64,000 nucleotides of DNA. It comes from Notoacmeibacter marinus (GTDB lineage Bacteria > Pseudomonadota > Alphaproteobacteria > Rhizobiales > Rhizobiaceae). The stretch covers positions 992,001 to 1,056,000 of the forward strand of contig NZ_NBYO01000001.1 of the NCBI RefSeq assembly GCF_002238045.1, read 5' to 3'. Under the pieces are notes generated by a model. It searched no databases and had not been told where the DNA came from. It saw only the letters and a program-made list of their open reading frames with translations. The position numbers and the translations under genes are program-made. Shown in pieces: positions 40,941 to 50,044 of the stretch; position 1 is the stretch's first letter; every line of letters begins with the position of its first letter.

Positions 40941-41447
40941 TTGCGCTTCGGCATTATCCCGTTTCTCCTTTTGGTCATACCGATCACGGAGATCGCGGCC
41001 TTCATTCTCGTCGGGCAGTGGATTGGTGTTCTGCCAACCCTTCTGGGCATCGTCGTGACGGCGGTCCTCGGATCGATCCTCCTTCGCCGGCAGGGTATGG
41101 CGACACTGACGGCGATCCGCAGCGAGATCGACGCGGGAAACGTTCCGGGCCGCGAACTCGTGCATGGGCTGATGATCGCGCTGGCGGGCGTGCTTCTGAT
41201 GACGCCCGGTTATGTCACCGATGCACTTGGCCTGCTGCTTTTCGTGCCATCGCTACGCGACGCGGCCTGGCGTGTCCTGAGCCGTCATGTCGTGATGGTG
41301 AGCAGCGCCAGCGTCTTTTCAAATCGGCCGAGCGGTGACGACGGTCCCCGGCCCGGTCCATCACGGGCTGGCGCACGGCGCGGCGGCCCGCGCATCGTCG
41401 ATCTGGATAGCGACGATTACAGCGTGCATCGCGAAGAGCGACATTAG
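40941..41447 (+). CDS. fxsA: FxsA-family membrane protein
   Basis: A 168-residue inner membrane protein with four hydrophobic segments. It opens with RFGIIPFLLLVIPITEIAAF and has the VLGSILLRRQGMATL and LLMTPGYVTDALGLLLFVP family motifs. A polar Gly/Arg-rich tail ends it. TTG at 40941 is chosen because AGAAGGA lies 8 bases upstream and because FxsA proteins start exactly at RFG; a TTG at 40917 is possible. In E. coli FxsA suppresses phage F exclusion. Precedes secB. Confidence 0.88.
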   Translation: MRFGIIPFLLLVIPITEIAAFILVGQWIGVLPTLLGIVVTAVLGSILLRRQGMATLTAIRSEIDAGNVPGRELVHGLMIALAGVLLMTPGYVTDALGLLLFVPSLRDAAWRVLSRHVVMVSSASVFSNRPSGDDGPRPGPSRAGARRGGPRIVDLDSDDYSVHREERH

Positions 41448-41552
41448 GATGCGGCGAACTTGTTCGCCCCCCAATCCCATGATAGCCCTCGCCGCAATTC
41501 AAATGGCCCGCCCCGGCGCCGCCAGTGATATCGATGAAAGGATATTTGCCCC

Positions 41553-42065
41553 ATGGCCGAGAACGAAACGCCACAGCCCGCCGCTGCCGACAGTGAGCAG
41601 AAGGCGACGCCGCAGATCAATGCCCTTGCCCAATACATGAAGGACCTGTCCTTCGAGGCCCCCGGCGCCCCTGGCATCCTGCGGGAGCTCAAGAGCAATC
41701 CAGCCATCAATGTCAATGTAGCGGTTAATGCGAATGCGGTTGGCGAAGACACGTTCGATGTCGTTCTGAAACTGGAAGCCAAGGCATTGATGGACGAAAA
41801 AGTCGTCTTCGCTACCGAACTGGAATATGGCGGCGTCTTTCGCGTCACCGGTTTTCCGAAGGAGCATGTGACGCCGGTCATCTATATTGAGTGCCCGCGC
41901 CTTCTCTTCCCGTTTGCCCGACAGATCATCGCCAATACGGTTCAAGCTGGCGGCTTCCCACCCTTGATGCTTGAACCAATTGATTTCGCACAACTTTTCG
42001 CTCGGTCCGCAGCAGAAGCCAAGGCACGCGAGGCCGTCTCGAACAATTCGCAGACAGTCAACTAA
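41553..42065 (+). CDS. secB: Protein-export chaperone SecB
   Basis: A tetrameric cytoplasmic chaperone that delivers preproteins to SecA. The 170-residue protein has the core [30 protein letters not shown], a [12 protein letters not shown] strand, and [21 protein letters not shown] followed by [15 protein letters not shown]. Standard alphaproteobacterial length. A parS-like site and an intrinsic terminator follow its stop. Confidence 0.96.
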   Translation: MAENETPQPAAADSEQKATPQINALAQYMKDLSFEAPGAPGILRELKSNPAINVNVAVNANAVGEDTFDVVLKLEAKALMDEKVVFATELEYGGVFRVTGFPKEHVTPVIYIECPRLLFPFARQIIANTVQAGGFPPLMLEPIDFAQLFARSAAEAKAREAVSNNSQTVN

Positions 42066-42075
42066 ACGCGCTACA

Positions 42076-42091
42076 AGTTTCACGTGAAACA
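42076..42091. promoter_or_regulatory. parS site (one mismatch) downstream of secB
   Basis: AGTTTCACGTGAAACA differs from the parS consensus TGTTTCACGTGAAACA only at the first base. It lies between the secB stop and its terminator, about 10 kb from parAB. Confidence 0.85.
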
Positions 42092-42092
42092 G

Positions 42093-42119
42093 CCCGGCCG
42101 TTCGCGCGGTCGGGTTTTT
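42093..42119 (+). terminator. Intrinsic terminator after secB
   Basis: CCCGGCCG-TTCGCG-CGGTCGGG forms an 8-bp stem with one G-U pair, followed by TTTTTA. It ends at the converging dnaQ stop. Confidence 0.85.
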
Positions 42120-42846
42120 ATTCGGTCGTCTCAAGAAGTTCGGTCGGCCGGTAGGCGGGATCGCAGCGCTGCCAGAGCGCATCGGTCCCCAGCGCTTGCA
42201 CCATCTGATAGTGGCGCGCCTTTTCTTCGGCACTCAGGCGCGTCTGTAGCGAACGCGCGCGAACTGGCAATGGCAGGGCCTGTCCAGAAGAATCAACGCC
42301 TCCGCTACCGCGTGAATCGAGGCTGAGCGATGTCTGGCGACCACCGGTTAGTTCGAGATACACATCGAGCAGCAATTCGCTGTCGAGAAGAGCACCGTGA
42401 AAGGTCCGGCGCGAGCTGTCGATGCTATAGCGCCGACAGAGCGCATCCAGGCTGTTGGGTCCCATCGGATGACGGCGCTTGGCCAGTTCGAGCGTATCGA
42501 CGATCATATGCGGCGGCAGAGGGTCTCTCTGAAGCCGTGCCAGTTCCGCGTTGATCATGCGAACATCGAAACTGGCATTGTGCGCGACCAGTTTTGCGTC
42601 GGCGAAGAATTCCAGGAACTCGCCACAAACATCCCGAAAGAACGGCTTTCCAGCCAGCTTGTCCATTCCGATTCCGTGAATGGCCAGCGCATCGGGGTGG
42701 ACATCCCGATCTTCCGGATGAATCAGCATATGAAAAGTCTGACCGGTCGGAATGCGGTCGACCATTTCCACGCCGCCGATCTCGATCACCCGGTCCAGCG
42801 CAAAATCCAGGCCGGTTGTTTCGGTATCGAAAATGATCTCGCGCAT
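42118..42846 (-). CDS. dnaQ: DNA polymerase III epsilon subunit
   Basis: The 3'-5' proofreading exonuclease of the replicative polymerase, 242 residues. It has Exo I FDTETTGLDF with the catalytic D-E pair, Exo II LVAHNASFDVRMIN, and Exo III with HGALLDSELLLDVYLEL. A C-terminal tail that would bind the alpha subunit follows. Conserved position near coaE and secB in alphaproteobacteria. Confidence 0.95.
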   Translation of the reverse strand: MREIIFDTETTGLDFALDRVIEIGGVEMVDRIPTGQTFHMLIHPEDRDVHPDALAIHGIGMDKLAGKPFFRDVCGEFLEFFADAKLVAHNASFDVRMINAELARLQRDPLPPHMIVDTLELAKRRHPMGPNSLDALCRRYSIDSSRRTFHGALLDSELLLDVYLELTGGRQTSLSLDSRGSGGVDSSGQALPLPVRARSLQTRLSAEEKARHYQMVQALGTDALWQRCDPAYRPTELLETTE

Positions 42847-42943
42847 CGTATCCGCTCTCCAACTGCAACCCGTATTGAATCAGGGATGAATCCCTTGCGG
42901 TAGTGAACGCTTAGAGAACACCCCGCGCATCAACATGAAGCGG

Positions 42944-43540
42944 TCAACCAGCGGTGCTTTCGATCTCCCCGACGATCCGTCGAACCTGGCGGCGGGCCGC
43001 ATCCATACCGTTCCCCGTATCGACGATGAACCGGGCCCGGCGGCGCTTTTCCGCGTCCGGCACCTGACGCGCGAGGATCGTCTCGAATTCGGCTTCGCTC
43101 ATCGTGCCGCGCTCGAGCACCCGGCGTCGCTGTTCGTCGGCCGGCGCCGTCACAACGACAACCGCGTCCATGCGGCTATCGCCGCCCGTCTCGTAGAGGA
43201 GCGGAATATCGAAGAGAACGAATGGGGCGCCATCGATCTGCGCCTGCTGCAGGAATGCCTCCTCTTCAGCCCGAACCAGGGGATGGACGATCGCTTCCAA
43301 GCGTTTCATTGCGGCATCGTCACCGACCACTTGGGCGCGGAGCGCGGCACGATCGATAGCGCCGTCCCTGACCGTTCCGGGAAAGGCCGCGCCGACCGGT
43401 TCGACCGCCGCGCCACCTTTACCATAGAGCCGATGAACGACCGCGTCGGCATCGTGGACGGGAACGCCTTGCGCGGCGAACATTTTAGCGGTGGTGCTTT
43501 TGCCCATCCCGATGGAGCCGGTCAGGCCAATTCTCTTCAC
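42944..43540 (-). CDS. coaE: Dephospho-CoA kinase
   Basis: Final step of coenzyme A synthesis. The 198-residue P-loop kinase starts [16 protein letters not shown], with [12 protein letters not shown], a [13 protein letters not shown] strand and [12 protein letters not shown] at 43540 is chosen because AGGGGG lies five bases upstream and the P-loop then begins at the usual place. The ATG at 43576, which overlaps the aroE stop, would add 12 residues. Translationally close to aroE and maf. Confidence 0.94.
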   Translation of the reverse strand: MKRIGLTGSIGMGKSTTAKMFAAQGVPVHDADAVVHRLYGKGGAAVEPVGAAFPGTVRDGAIDRAALRAQVVGDDAAMKRLEAIVHPLVRAEEEAFLQQAQIDGAPFVLFDIPLLYETGGDSRMDAVVVVTAPADEQRRRVLERGTMSEAEFETILARQVPDAEKRRRARFIVDTGNGMDAARRQVRRIVGEIESTAG

Positions 43541-43568
43541 CGCAGCCCCCTGCCCTTTTTCCGCTGAT

Positions 43569-44417
43569 TCACGCATGGCGATCGAGATCCGCGACGAGCT
43601 GTTCACGCAGGGCCGGCGTAACTGCCGGACGGACACCGAACCAGCGTTCAAAACCCGGAACGGCTTGATGCAGCAACATTCCGAGCCCATCCACCGTTCG
43701 AAAACCTTGTCGTTCCGCGGCATTGAGGAGCGAGGTTTTCAGCGGCGTATAGACAATGTCGGTCACGGTCGCGCCATCGGCCAAACGTTCAAGACCCGGC
43801 CATGGCCGTTCATCCATCTGTTCGCCCATCGTCAGCGACGTCGTGTTCACCACGAGATTGGCATCGCGATAAAGATCCGGATCATCGAGCGCGACCGCAC
43901 GGCAAGGTCCGCCAAACCGATCGGCCAGGCGCTGCGCGCGATCCGGTGTCCGGTTGGCGATATTGACGGCGGCGAACCCCCTTTCGATCAGTGCGTGAAC
44001 GATGGCAAGTGCAGCGCCGCCGGCACCAAGAACAAGGGCGCGGCCACCAGCGCGATCCCAGTCGGGCGCGTGTTCGTCCAGATTGGCGGCAAAGCCATAC
44101 GTATCGGTATTGTCGCCGATCAGGCGATCTCCTTCCCGCCACACCGTATTGACGGCGCCGATGGTTCTGGCTGTATCGGTTAGGCGATCCAGATGGGCAA
44201 GAACCGTCTCCTTGTGCGGGATCGTGACATTGCATCCGGCCATCGCGCCATCACGCATGGCGGCGACGAACGATATAAGATCAGCCGGCGAAATATCATG
44301 GGCGTCGTATCGCCCGTCGATCCGATGCCGCGCCAACCAGCTTCTGTGAATCAGGGGCGACCGGCTATGGCCGATGGGATGGCCGATCACGCCGGCCCGA
44401 ATGATCGTCTCAGTCAT
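43569..44417 (-). CDS. aroE: Shikimate dehydrogenase
   Basis: NADPH-dependent reduction of 3-dehydroshikimate in aromatic amino acid synthesis. The 282-residue protein has [20 protein letters not shown], catalytic Lys-Asp in [10 protein letters not shown] and GDNTDTYGF, and a nucleotide-binding [17 protein letters not shown]. Its ATG overlaps the maf stop by 8 bases; coaE follows at once. Confidence 0.96.
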   Translation of the reverse strand: MTETIIRAGVIGHPIGHSRSPLIHRSWLARHRIDGRYDAHDISPADLISFVAAMRDGAMAGCNVTIPHKETVLAHLDRLTDTARTIGAVNTVWREGDRLIGDNTDTYGFAANLDEHAPDWDRAGGRALVLGAGGAALAIVHALIERGFAAVNIANRTPDRAQRLADRFGGPCRAVALDDPDLYRDANLVVNTTSLTMGEQMDERPWPGLERLADGATVTDIVYTPLKTSLLNAAERQGFRTVDGLGMLLHQAVPGFERWFGVRPAVTPALREQLVADLDRHA

Positions 44418-45009
44418 CGATCGCTCCCATGGCGCGAAGCTGCGTCAGCAATGGCAAAAGGGGCAGGCCGACAATCGTCCAGTAATCGCCGTCGATCCGC
44501 TCGAAAAGCTGAATGCCGGGCCCCTCGATCTGGTAGGCGCCGACGCTGCCGAGAACCGCTTGACCGGCAAGGGCGAGATAACGGCCGATAAAACCGGGAT
44601 CGAGATCGCGCATGGTCATCTCGGCGACACTCACATGACGCCAAAGGGTTTTGCCACCGCGGCATAGGGCGAGCCCGCTATTGAGCCGGTGCGTCTTTCC
44701 GGACAGTTGCAGAAGCCGGCGGCGCGCCTCCTCGAAATCACGGGACTTGTGCAGGGTCTCCCCTTCAAGGGAGAGGACCTGATCGGCGCCGAGAACCAGC
44801 GCGTCCGGATGGCGTTCCGAAACCGCCATGGCCTTGGCCTCGGCCAGAATGAGCGCCAGATCGTCCGGCCCGGTTCCCGGTCCTTCTAATGCGGTATCGA
44901 TGGCCCGCTCGTCGATGTTGGCCGGCTCCGCCAGGACCGACAGCCCAGCCTGTTCGAGCATGGCGCATCGCCAGGGGCTTGCGGAAGCGAGGATCAGCGT
45001 TTTTTTCAT
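44410..45009 (-). CDS. maf: Maf-family nucleoside triphosphate pyrophosphatase
   Basis: A house-cleaning pyrophosphatase for non-canonical or modified nucleotides. The 199-residue protein has [16 protein letters not shown] (the family SxSxRR-type loop with R to W-R variation), [12 protein letters not shown] with the catalytic Asp, and [20 protein letters not shown]. It heads the leftward maf-aroE-coaE run and abuts the putative origin region. Confidence 0.94.
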   Translation of the reverse strand: MKKTLILASASPWRCAMLEQAGLSVLAEPANIDERAIDTALEGPGTGPDDLALILAEAKAMAVSERHPDALVLGADQVLSLEGETLHKSRDFEEARRRLLQLSGKTHRLNSGLALCRGGKTLWRHVSVAEMTMRDLDPGFIGRYLALAGQAVLGSVGAYQIEGPGIQLFERIDGDYWTIVGLPLLPLLTQLRAMGAIDD

Positions 45010-45350
45010 TCGACGGGCCTCTTATCGGCTTTCGCGACGGTTAGCCGGCGAACCGAATCGCCGCAAGACCGGGCGGATCGAAAAGGAAAGCGGGAGTCCA
45101 GACGGGTTGGTAAGGATTTGTTAACTTCTCCCCGCTGCAATGGGCTGCATGTGAATCGCTGGGGGCAGCGGTCGAGGGCGAGAGCGGCTCGCCCGACCCG
45201 CATGAATAACCCTCAGCTTTCTCCACAATCAGCCCCAGGATGGATGCGTTTTCCCTGCGTGTGGAACTCCGGGGAAAGAAGCCTTGCCCTCCACAATATC
45301 TCCGACCTGTATGCGAGCGCGTCGGTCCAACGACAACCCCATTCAAATGA

Positions 45351-45365
45351 TTAAGAAAGTCTTAA
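45351..45365. promoter_or_regulatory. CtrA-binding motif TTAA-N7-TTAA
   Basis: TTAAGAAAGTCTTAA matches the full CtrA consensus exactly and is also a near palindrome. In the maf-hemE gap it could block initiation of replication, as in Caulobacter, or regulate hemE. Confidence 0.7.
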
Positions 45366-45491
45366 TGCGGCGAGCCCTTGTCCCCGCTCCTCGTTCCACG
45401 ATATGGCCTTTCTCCAGAATATCCGATTTTCGGCGGACCGTTGGGGACAAACGATAATCCCAGACACTCACCGACTCATAGAATCAACAAT

Positions 45492-45512
45492 CTCCCTTCG
45501 GGAGTTTTCTTT
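45492..45512 (+). terminator. Intrinsic terminator-like hairpin upstream of hemE
   Basis: CTCCC-TTC-GGGAG followed by TTTTCTTT, 45 bases before the hemE GTG. It could end transcripts leaving the origin region or act as an attenuator for hemE; no leader peptide is evident. Confidence 0.65.
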
Positions 45513-45557
45513 AGAGATTTGGGTGGGATAGTCATCCATGTCAGAGCGAGGATCAAA

Positions 45558-46607
45558 GTGACGAAGACAGATCGTATCGTGCTCGACGTGTTGAAGGGTC
45601 AAACCGCCCCGACACCGCCGATCTGGATCATGCGCCAAGCCGGACGTTATCTGCCGGAATATCGGCAGACCCGGCAGACAGCCGGTTCTTTTCTCGATCT
45701 CTGTTACAATCCGGAACTGGCAAGCGAAGTCACGCTGCAGCCGATCCGGCGGTTCGGATTCGATGCGTCGATCCTGTTCTCCGATATTCTGACCGTGCCG
45801 CATGCGCTCGGACGCGACCTGCGCTTCGAGGAAGGCAGAGGGCCGCTCATGACGCCGATCGAGCCGGAAGAGATCGACGGGCTTTCGAACATTGGCGGAT
45901 TTCACGACAAGCTCGCGCCAGTTTACCAGACTGTCGGTAGGCTTCGTACCGAGTTGCCTGCAGAGACGACGCTACTCGGCTTTTGCGGCGCGCCGTGGAC
46001 TGTCGCCACCTATATGATCGCTGGCCATGGTACGCCCGACCAGGCCCCTGCCCGGTTGTTCCTCTATCGGCATCCGGAGCGGATGGATGCGCTTCTGACC
46101 CTTCTTGCGGCGCGTTCGGCCGAATATCTGATCCGGCAGATCGAAGCTGGTGCGGATGCCGTCCAGATCTTCGACTCCTGGAGCGGTGTTCTGGATGAAG
46201 CCAGCTTCGAACGCTGCTGCGTTCGGCCCGTGCGCTCCATTGTCGAAGCCATTCGAAAGCGCTTTCCCGATGTTCCGATCATCGGGTTTCCAAAGGGCGC
46301 TGGTGCCGCCTATGACGATTATCGGCAGAAGACGGGCGTCGATGCGCTCGGTCTCGACTGGTCCGTTCCCTTGTCGCAGGCACAGCGCCTGCAGAAGGAT
46401 GGGCCCGTGCAGGGCAATCTCGATCCGTTGCGGCTCGTTGCCGGCGGAACGGCGCTGGATGAAGGTGTCGACGCGATCTTGAACGCGCTGGCCGACGGGC
46501 CGTTTATCTTCAATCTGGGTCATGGGATCACACCGCAAACGCCGATTGAGAATGTGCAGCGGATGATCGATCGTGTACGGGCATGGCCATCAAGCGCAAA
46601 CGGGTAA
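45558..46607 (+). CDS. hemE: Uroporphyrinogen decarboxylase
   Basis: Decarboxylates uroporphyrinogen III to coproporphyrinogen III in heme synthesis. The 349-residue protein has the N-terminal signature [16 protein letters not shown], the catalytic Asp in [27 protein letters not shown], and [12 protein letters not shown] with the conserved His near the end. GTG at 45558 preceded by GAGG is the start; the frame is open upstream through the origin region but carries no family sequence. Followed after 3 bases by hemJ. Confidence 0.97.
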   Translation: MTKTDRIVLDVLKGQTAPTPPIWIMRQAGRYLPEYRQTRQTAGSFLDLCYNPELASEVTLQPIRRFGFDASILFSDILTVPHALGRDLRFEEGRGPLMTPIEPEEIDGLSNIGGFHDKLAPVYQTVGRLRTELPAETTLLGFCGAPWTVATYMIAGHGTPDQAPARLFLYRHPERMDALLTLLAARSAEYLIRQIEAGADAVQIFDSWSGVLDEASFERCCVRPVRSIVEAIRKRFPDVPIIGFPKGAGAAYDDYRQKTGVDALGLDWSVPLSQAQRLQKDGPVQGNLDPLRLVAGGTALDEGVDAILNALADGPFIFNLGHGITPQTPIENVQRMIDRVRAWPSSANG

Positions 46608-46610
46608 GCT

Positions 46611-47144
46611 ATGCAGCCGGCTGAACGATCATTGAGGGAGAAGCCCGCCTTCCGGGCGCTGGTCGCGATTGTGGCGACGGGCGCGCTGCTGGCGGCGCTG
46701 CTTGTTTTTGCCGCAGACGGTTTCTACCTATGGGCCAAGGCCCTGCATGTCATGGCGATCATCAGTTGGATGGCCGCTATGTTCTATCTGCCGCGGCTTT
46801 TCGTCTACCATACCCAGGTGGAGCCCGGTTCGGCGCAAAGCGAACTGTTCAAGATCATGGAACGGCGTCTGCTGCGGGCCATCATGAACCCGGCCATGAT
46901 CGTCGCGTGGGTTCTCGGTCTCTATCTCGCCATTGAGAGCGGCGCCTTTACCGAGGGCTGGTTTCACATCAAGTTTCTGGCGGTTTTTCTTCTGTCCGGC
47001 GTGCACGGCTATCTTTCGGCCGCTACCCGCCGTTTTGCCGAGGACCGCAACGAAAAGCCCGAACGCCACTGGCGTATCGTCAACGAGGCGCCGACCCTTC
47101 TGATGATCGTGATTGTCATCATGGTGATCGTCAAACCGTTCTGA
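46611..47144 (+). CDS. hemJ: Protoporphyrinogen oxidase HemJ
   Basis: An oxygen-independent-type membrane protoporphyrinogen IX oxidase of the UPF0093 family, 177 residues. It has four or five transmembrane helices and the conserved His in WAKALHVMAIISWMAAMFYLP and VYHTQVEPGS, WFHIKFLAVFLLSGVHGYL, and a NEAPTLLMIVIVIMVI end. It partners hemE in the same transcript, as in many alphaproteobacteria that lack HemG and HemY. Confidence 0.95.
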   Translation: MQPAERSLREKPAFRALVAIVATGALLAALLVFAADGFYLWAKALHVMAIISWMAAMFYLPRLFVYHTQVEPGSAQSELFKIMERRLLRAIMNPAMIVAWVLGLYLAIESGAFTEGWFHIKFLAVFLLSGVHGYLSAATRRFAEDRNEKPERHWRIVNEAPTLLMIVIVIMVIVKPF

Positions 47145-47340
47145 ACGTACGGGCGCGATGCGTCGTCGCACGGTCTCTTGAACAAGCGCGAACAGTTCGC
47201 TATGGAGCGCTCACCCACCTTTCGCGCGGTCGCTGCCCGTTGCCCTTATCGAAGCCCCATACCGCAGCTTTAACCGCGCTCTTCCCCGACGTTTTGGCCT
47301 TGCCGGCGAACCATAGCCGAAACGCGGGCCGCCCATTTGG

Positions 47341-48615
47341 ATGATTCACATGAAACAGATGAAGCTCCAGGAGCTGAAAAGTAAAAGCCCGACCGATCTG
47401 ATCGCGTTCGCCGAGGAGCATGAGGTCGAGAATGCTTCGGTCCTGCGTAAGCAGGAACTGATGTTCGCAATCCTCAAGCGCCTTTCCGACCAGGACGTCG
47501 AGATCATCGGCGAAGGCGTCGTCGAAATTCTGCAGGACGGGTTCGGGTTCCTGCGATCCGCATCGGCCAATTATCTGCCGGGACCGGACGATATCTATAT
47601 TTCGCCGTCGCAGATCCGCCGTTTCCAACTGAAGACGGGCGACACAGTCGAAGGGCCCATTCGCAGCCCGAAGGAAGGCGAGCGATACTTCGCTCTTCTG
47701 AAGGTCAATACGATCAATTTCGACGATCCGGAGAAGATCCGCCATAAGATCCACTTCGACAATCTGACGCCGCTTTATCCCGACGAGCGGATCAAGATGG
47801 AAATCGAGACGCCGGACAAGAAGGATCTGTCGGCACGCGTGATCGATCTGGTCGCGCCTCTCGGCAAGGGTCAGCGCGCGCTGATCGTTGCGCCGCCGCG
47901 GACGGGTAAGACGGTTCTTCTGCAGAATATCGCGCATTCCATTACGTCCAATCACCCCGAATGCTACCTTATCGTGCTGCTGATCGATGAGCGGCCGGAA
48001 GAGGTGACGGATATGCAGCGTAGCGTCGATGGCGAGGTCGTCTCGTCGACCTTCGATGAGCCGGCGACACGCCATGTGGCGGTGGCCGAGATGGTCATCG
48101 AAAAGGCCAAGCGCCTGGTCGAACATGGCCGCGATGTCGTCATTCTTCTGGATTCGATCACTCGCCTCGGCCGCGCCTACAATACGGTCGTGCCGTCCTC
48201 CGGCAAGGTTCTGACAGGCGGCGTGGATGCCAATGCGCTGCAACGGCCGAAGCGCTTTTTCGGCGCGGCGCGCAATATCGAAGAAGGGGGCTCGCTCACC
48301 ATCGTCGCGACGGCGCTGATCGATACCGGCAGCCGCATGGACGAGGTCATCTTCGAAGAGTTCAAGGGTACCGGTAACAGCGAGATCGTGCTCGACCGGA
48401 AAGTCGCCGACAAGCGGACATTCCCGTCGATGGATATTCTCAAATCCGGCACCCGCAAGGAGGATCTTCTGGTTCCGCAGAAGGATCTGAAGAAGATCTA
48501 CGTTCTGCGCCGCATCCTGTCTCCGATGGGAACGACCGACGCGATCGAGTTCCTGATCGATAAATTGAAACAGACGAAGAGCAATGACGAGTTCTTCGAC
48601 AGTATGAACACGTAA
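47341..48615 (+). CDS. rho: Transcription termination factor Rho
   Basis: RNA-dependent hexameric ATPase, about 420 residues. It has the Rho-N helical start [20 protein letters not shown], the OSB RNA-binding fold with GFGFLRS, Walker A APPRTGKT near 187, the Q-loop/R-loop region and [12 protein letters not shown]. ATGs at 47341, 47350 and 47359 are all possible; homologues favour the second or third. A degenerate parS-like sequence (TGATTCACATGAAACA) spans the first two. Confidence 0.97.
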   Translation: MIHMKQMKLQELKSKSPTDLIAFAEEHEVENASVLRKQELMFAILKRLSDQDVEIIGEGVVEILQDGFGFLRSASANYLPGPDDIYISPSQIRRFQLKTGDTVEGPIRSPKEGERYFALLKVNTINFDDPEKIRHKIHFDNLTPLYPDERIKMEIETPDKKDLSARVIDLVAPLGKGQRALIVAPPRTGKTVLLQNIAHSITSNHPECYLIVLLIDERPEEVTDMQRSVDGEVVSSTFDEPATRHVAVAEMVIEKAKRLVEHGRDVVILLDSITRLGRAYNTVVPSSGKVLTGGVDANALQRPKRFFGAARNIEEGGSLTIVATALIDTGSRMDEVIFEEFKGTGNSEIVLDRKVADKRTFPSMDILKSGTRKEDLLVPQKDLKKIYVLRRILSPMGTTDAIEFLIDKLKQTKSNDEFFDSMNT

Positions 48616-48666
48616 AGGCGGCGCGGCGCGGCATAACCGCATCGTCCATACGGGGAGGGCGCTCTC

Positions 48667-49971
48667 ATGGATACCATCTTTGCGCTCTCTTCCGGCGCTC
48701 TGCCGAGCGGTGTTGCCATTGTCCGCATGAGCGGAGAGGGCGTGGACCAGGCTTTCCCGGCGTTTGGTCTTCACCGTCCGGAACCCCGCTCGGCGTCACT
48801 GCAGACATTCCTGATCGGAACGGAGGCGATCGATCGGGCCTTGGTGCTGTTCTTTCCTGCGCCACGCAGCTTCACAGGCGAAGATTGCGCGGAATTTCAC
48901 CTGCATGGCAGCCCGGCCATTCTCGCCGCCGTGCTGGGGCATCTCTCGACACTCGCGCACTTTCGGCCAGCCGAGCCCGGCGAGTTCACCCGTCGGGCCT
49001 TCGCCAATGGCCGAATGGATCTGACGGAAGCCGAAGCGCTCTCTCAACTGATCGATTCGGAAACCGAAGCGCAGCGCCGGTTGGCGATGTCGGGCGCTGC
49101 TGGCCGTCAACTGGCCATGATCTCTACGTGGCAGCGCAGTTTGACGGGGCTTCGGGCCCGGCTCGAAGCCGAGATGGATTTTTCCGATGAGGGCGATGTA
49201 CCGGCCAACGTTTCGGACGCAGCACGCCAATCGCTGTGTGACCTGATCGATGTGATGAACCGCCACAACCGGGCTTTTGCGGGTGCGGAGATCGTTCGCC
49301 GTGGCTTTCGGGTCGCCCTTACCGGCCGTCCAAATGCTGGAAAATCGAGCCTGCTAAACCGGTTGGCTGGTCGTGATGTCGCGCTCGTAACGGAAATTCC
49401 CGGTACGACTCGCGACCGCCTTGAGGTCGCTCTCGATCTCCAAGGGTATAAGGTGATCCTGGCCGACTTGGCTGGTTTGCGCGATACGGACGACAGAGTT
49501 GAGCGCATGGGCGTGGATCTGGCGAAGAAGACGGCTGGTGATGCGGACCTGGTTCTGTGGATGGACGATAATGAGAACGAGCCGGACGATCCGGGTTTTG
49601 CCGATGGGGCAATTCTTGTTCGCAGCAAGGCCGATACGGGGGCTCAGACCGCACATGGCGAGAACTGGATCGCCGTGTCGAGCCGAACCGGGGAGGGGAT
49701 CGAAGCGCTGCTATCAGCGATTGCAGGCCGGCTGCGGGACCATCTCCCGAAGGAGGATGCTTTACCGCCGGCGACAGAACGCCAGCGCCATCATCTCGCC
49801 GCTGCCATCGAGCACTGTGAGAGCGCCGTTCAACAATGGGAACATGCGCCGCTCGAGATCATTGCCGAGGATCTCCGCGCTGCGAGTTTCGCGTTGGGTC
49901 GCCTCGTTGGACAGGTCGACGCTGAAAACGTATTGGATGATGTCTTCGGGCGATTTTGCATTGGAAAGTGA
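48667..49971 (+). CDS. mnmE: tRNA modification GTPase MnmE (TrmE)
   Basis: With MnmG it forms 5-carboxymethylaminomethyluridine at tRNA wobble U34. The 434-residue protein has the N-terminal folate-binding domain, FTGEDCAEFHLHGSPAI, a G domain with GRPNAGKSSLLNRLAGRDVAL, GTTRDRLE and a DLAGLRDT switch, and the terminal FCIGK cysteine motif. Its stop codon lies inside the first of three parS sites, and mnmG follows. Confidence 0.97.
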   Translation: MDTIFALSSGALPSGVAIVRMSGEGVDQAFPAFGLHRPEPRSASLQTFLIGTEAIDRALVLFFPAPRSFTGEDCAEFHLHGSPAILAAVLGHLSTLAHFRPAEPGEFTRRAFANGRMDLTEAEALSQLIDSETEAQRRLAMSGAAGRQLAMISTWQRSLTGLRARLEAEMDFSDEGDVPANVSDAARQSLCDLIDVMNRHNRAFAGAEIVRRGFRVALTGRPNAGKSSLLNRLAGRDVALVTEIPGTTRDRLEVALDLQGYKVILADLAGLRDTDDRVERMGVDLAKKTAGDADLVLWMDDNENEPDDPGFADGAILVRSKADTGAQTAHGENWIAVSSRTGEGIEALLSAIAGRLRDHLPKEDALPPATERQRHHLAAAIEHCESAVQQWEHAPLEIIAEDLRAASFALGRLVGQVDAENVLDDVFGRFCIGK

Positions 49972-50043
49972 TTCACGTGAAACACGTCCCAGAATGATTC
50001 ACGTGAAACAATATGGAACTTGATGGCTGATTCACGTGAAACA
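49969..50043. promoter_or_regulatory. Cluster of three parS sites between mnmE and mnmG
   Basis: TGATTCACGTGAAACA occurs at 49969-49984, 49995-50010 and 50028-50043, identical copies one mismatch from the consensus parS. The first overlaps the mnmE stop and the third ends at the base before the codon preceding the mnmG ATG. They lie 2.5 kb from parA and should load ParB. Confidence 0.9.
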
Positions 50044-50044
50044 G

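Larger units (their letters stand above)
45010..45557. other. Putative chromosomal replication origin region (oriC)
   Basis: The 548-base gene-free gap between maf (leftward) and hemE (rightward). In alphaproteobacteria the origin lies next to hemE. Supporting marks are a TTAA-N7-TTAA CtrA box at 45351, four GANTC (CcrM) sites at about 45055, 45153, 45473 and 45481, and CTCCACAAT repeats at 45221 and 45289 that resemble the TCCACA core of DnaA boxes. Neither is a full TTATCCACA. The parAB operon and parS sites within 8 kb agree. Direct evidence would need skew or replication data. Confidence 0.6.

Noticed and set aside
45221-45297. CTCCACAAT repeats as DnaA boxes.
   Set aside because: Both lack the TTAT part of the consensus; they are reported only as weak support for the origin, not as features.
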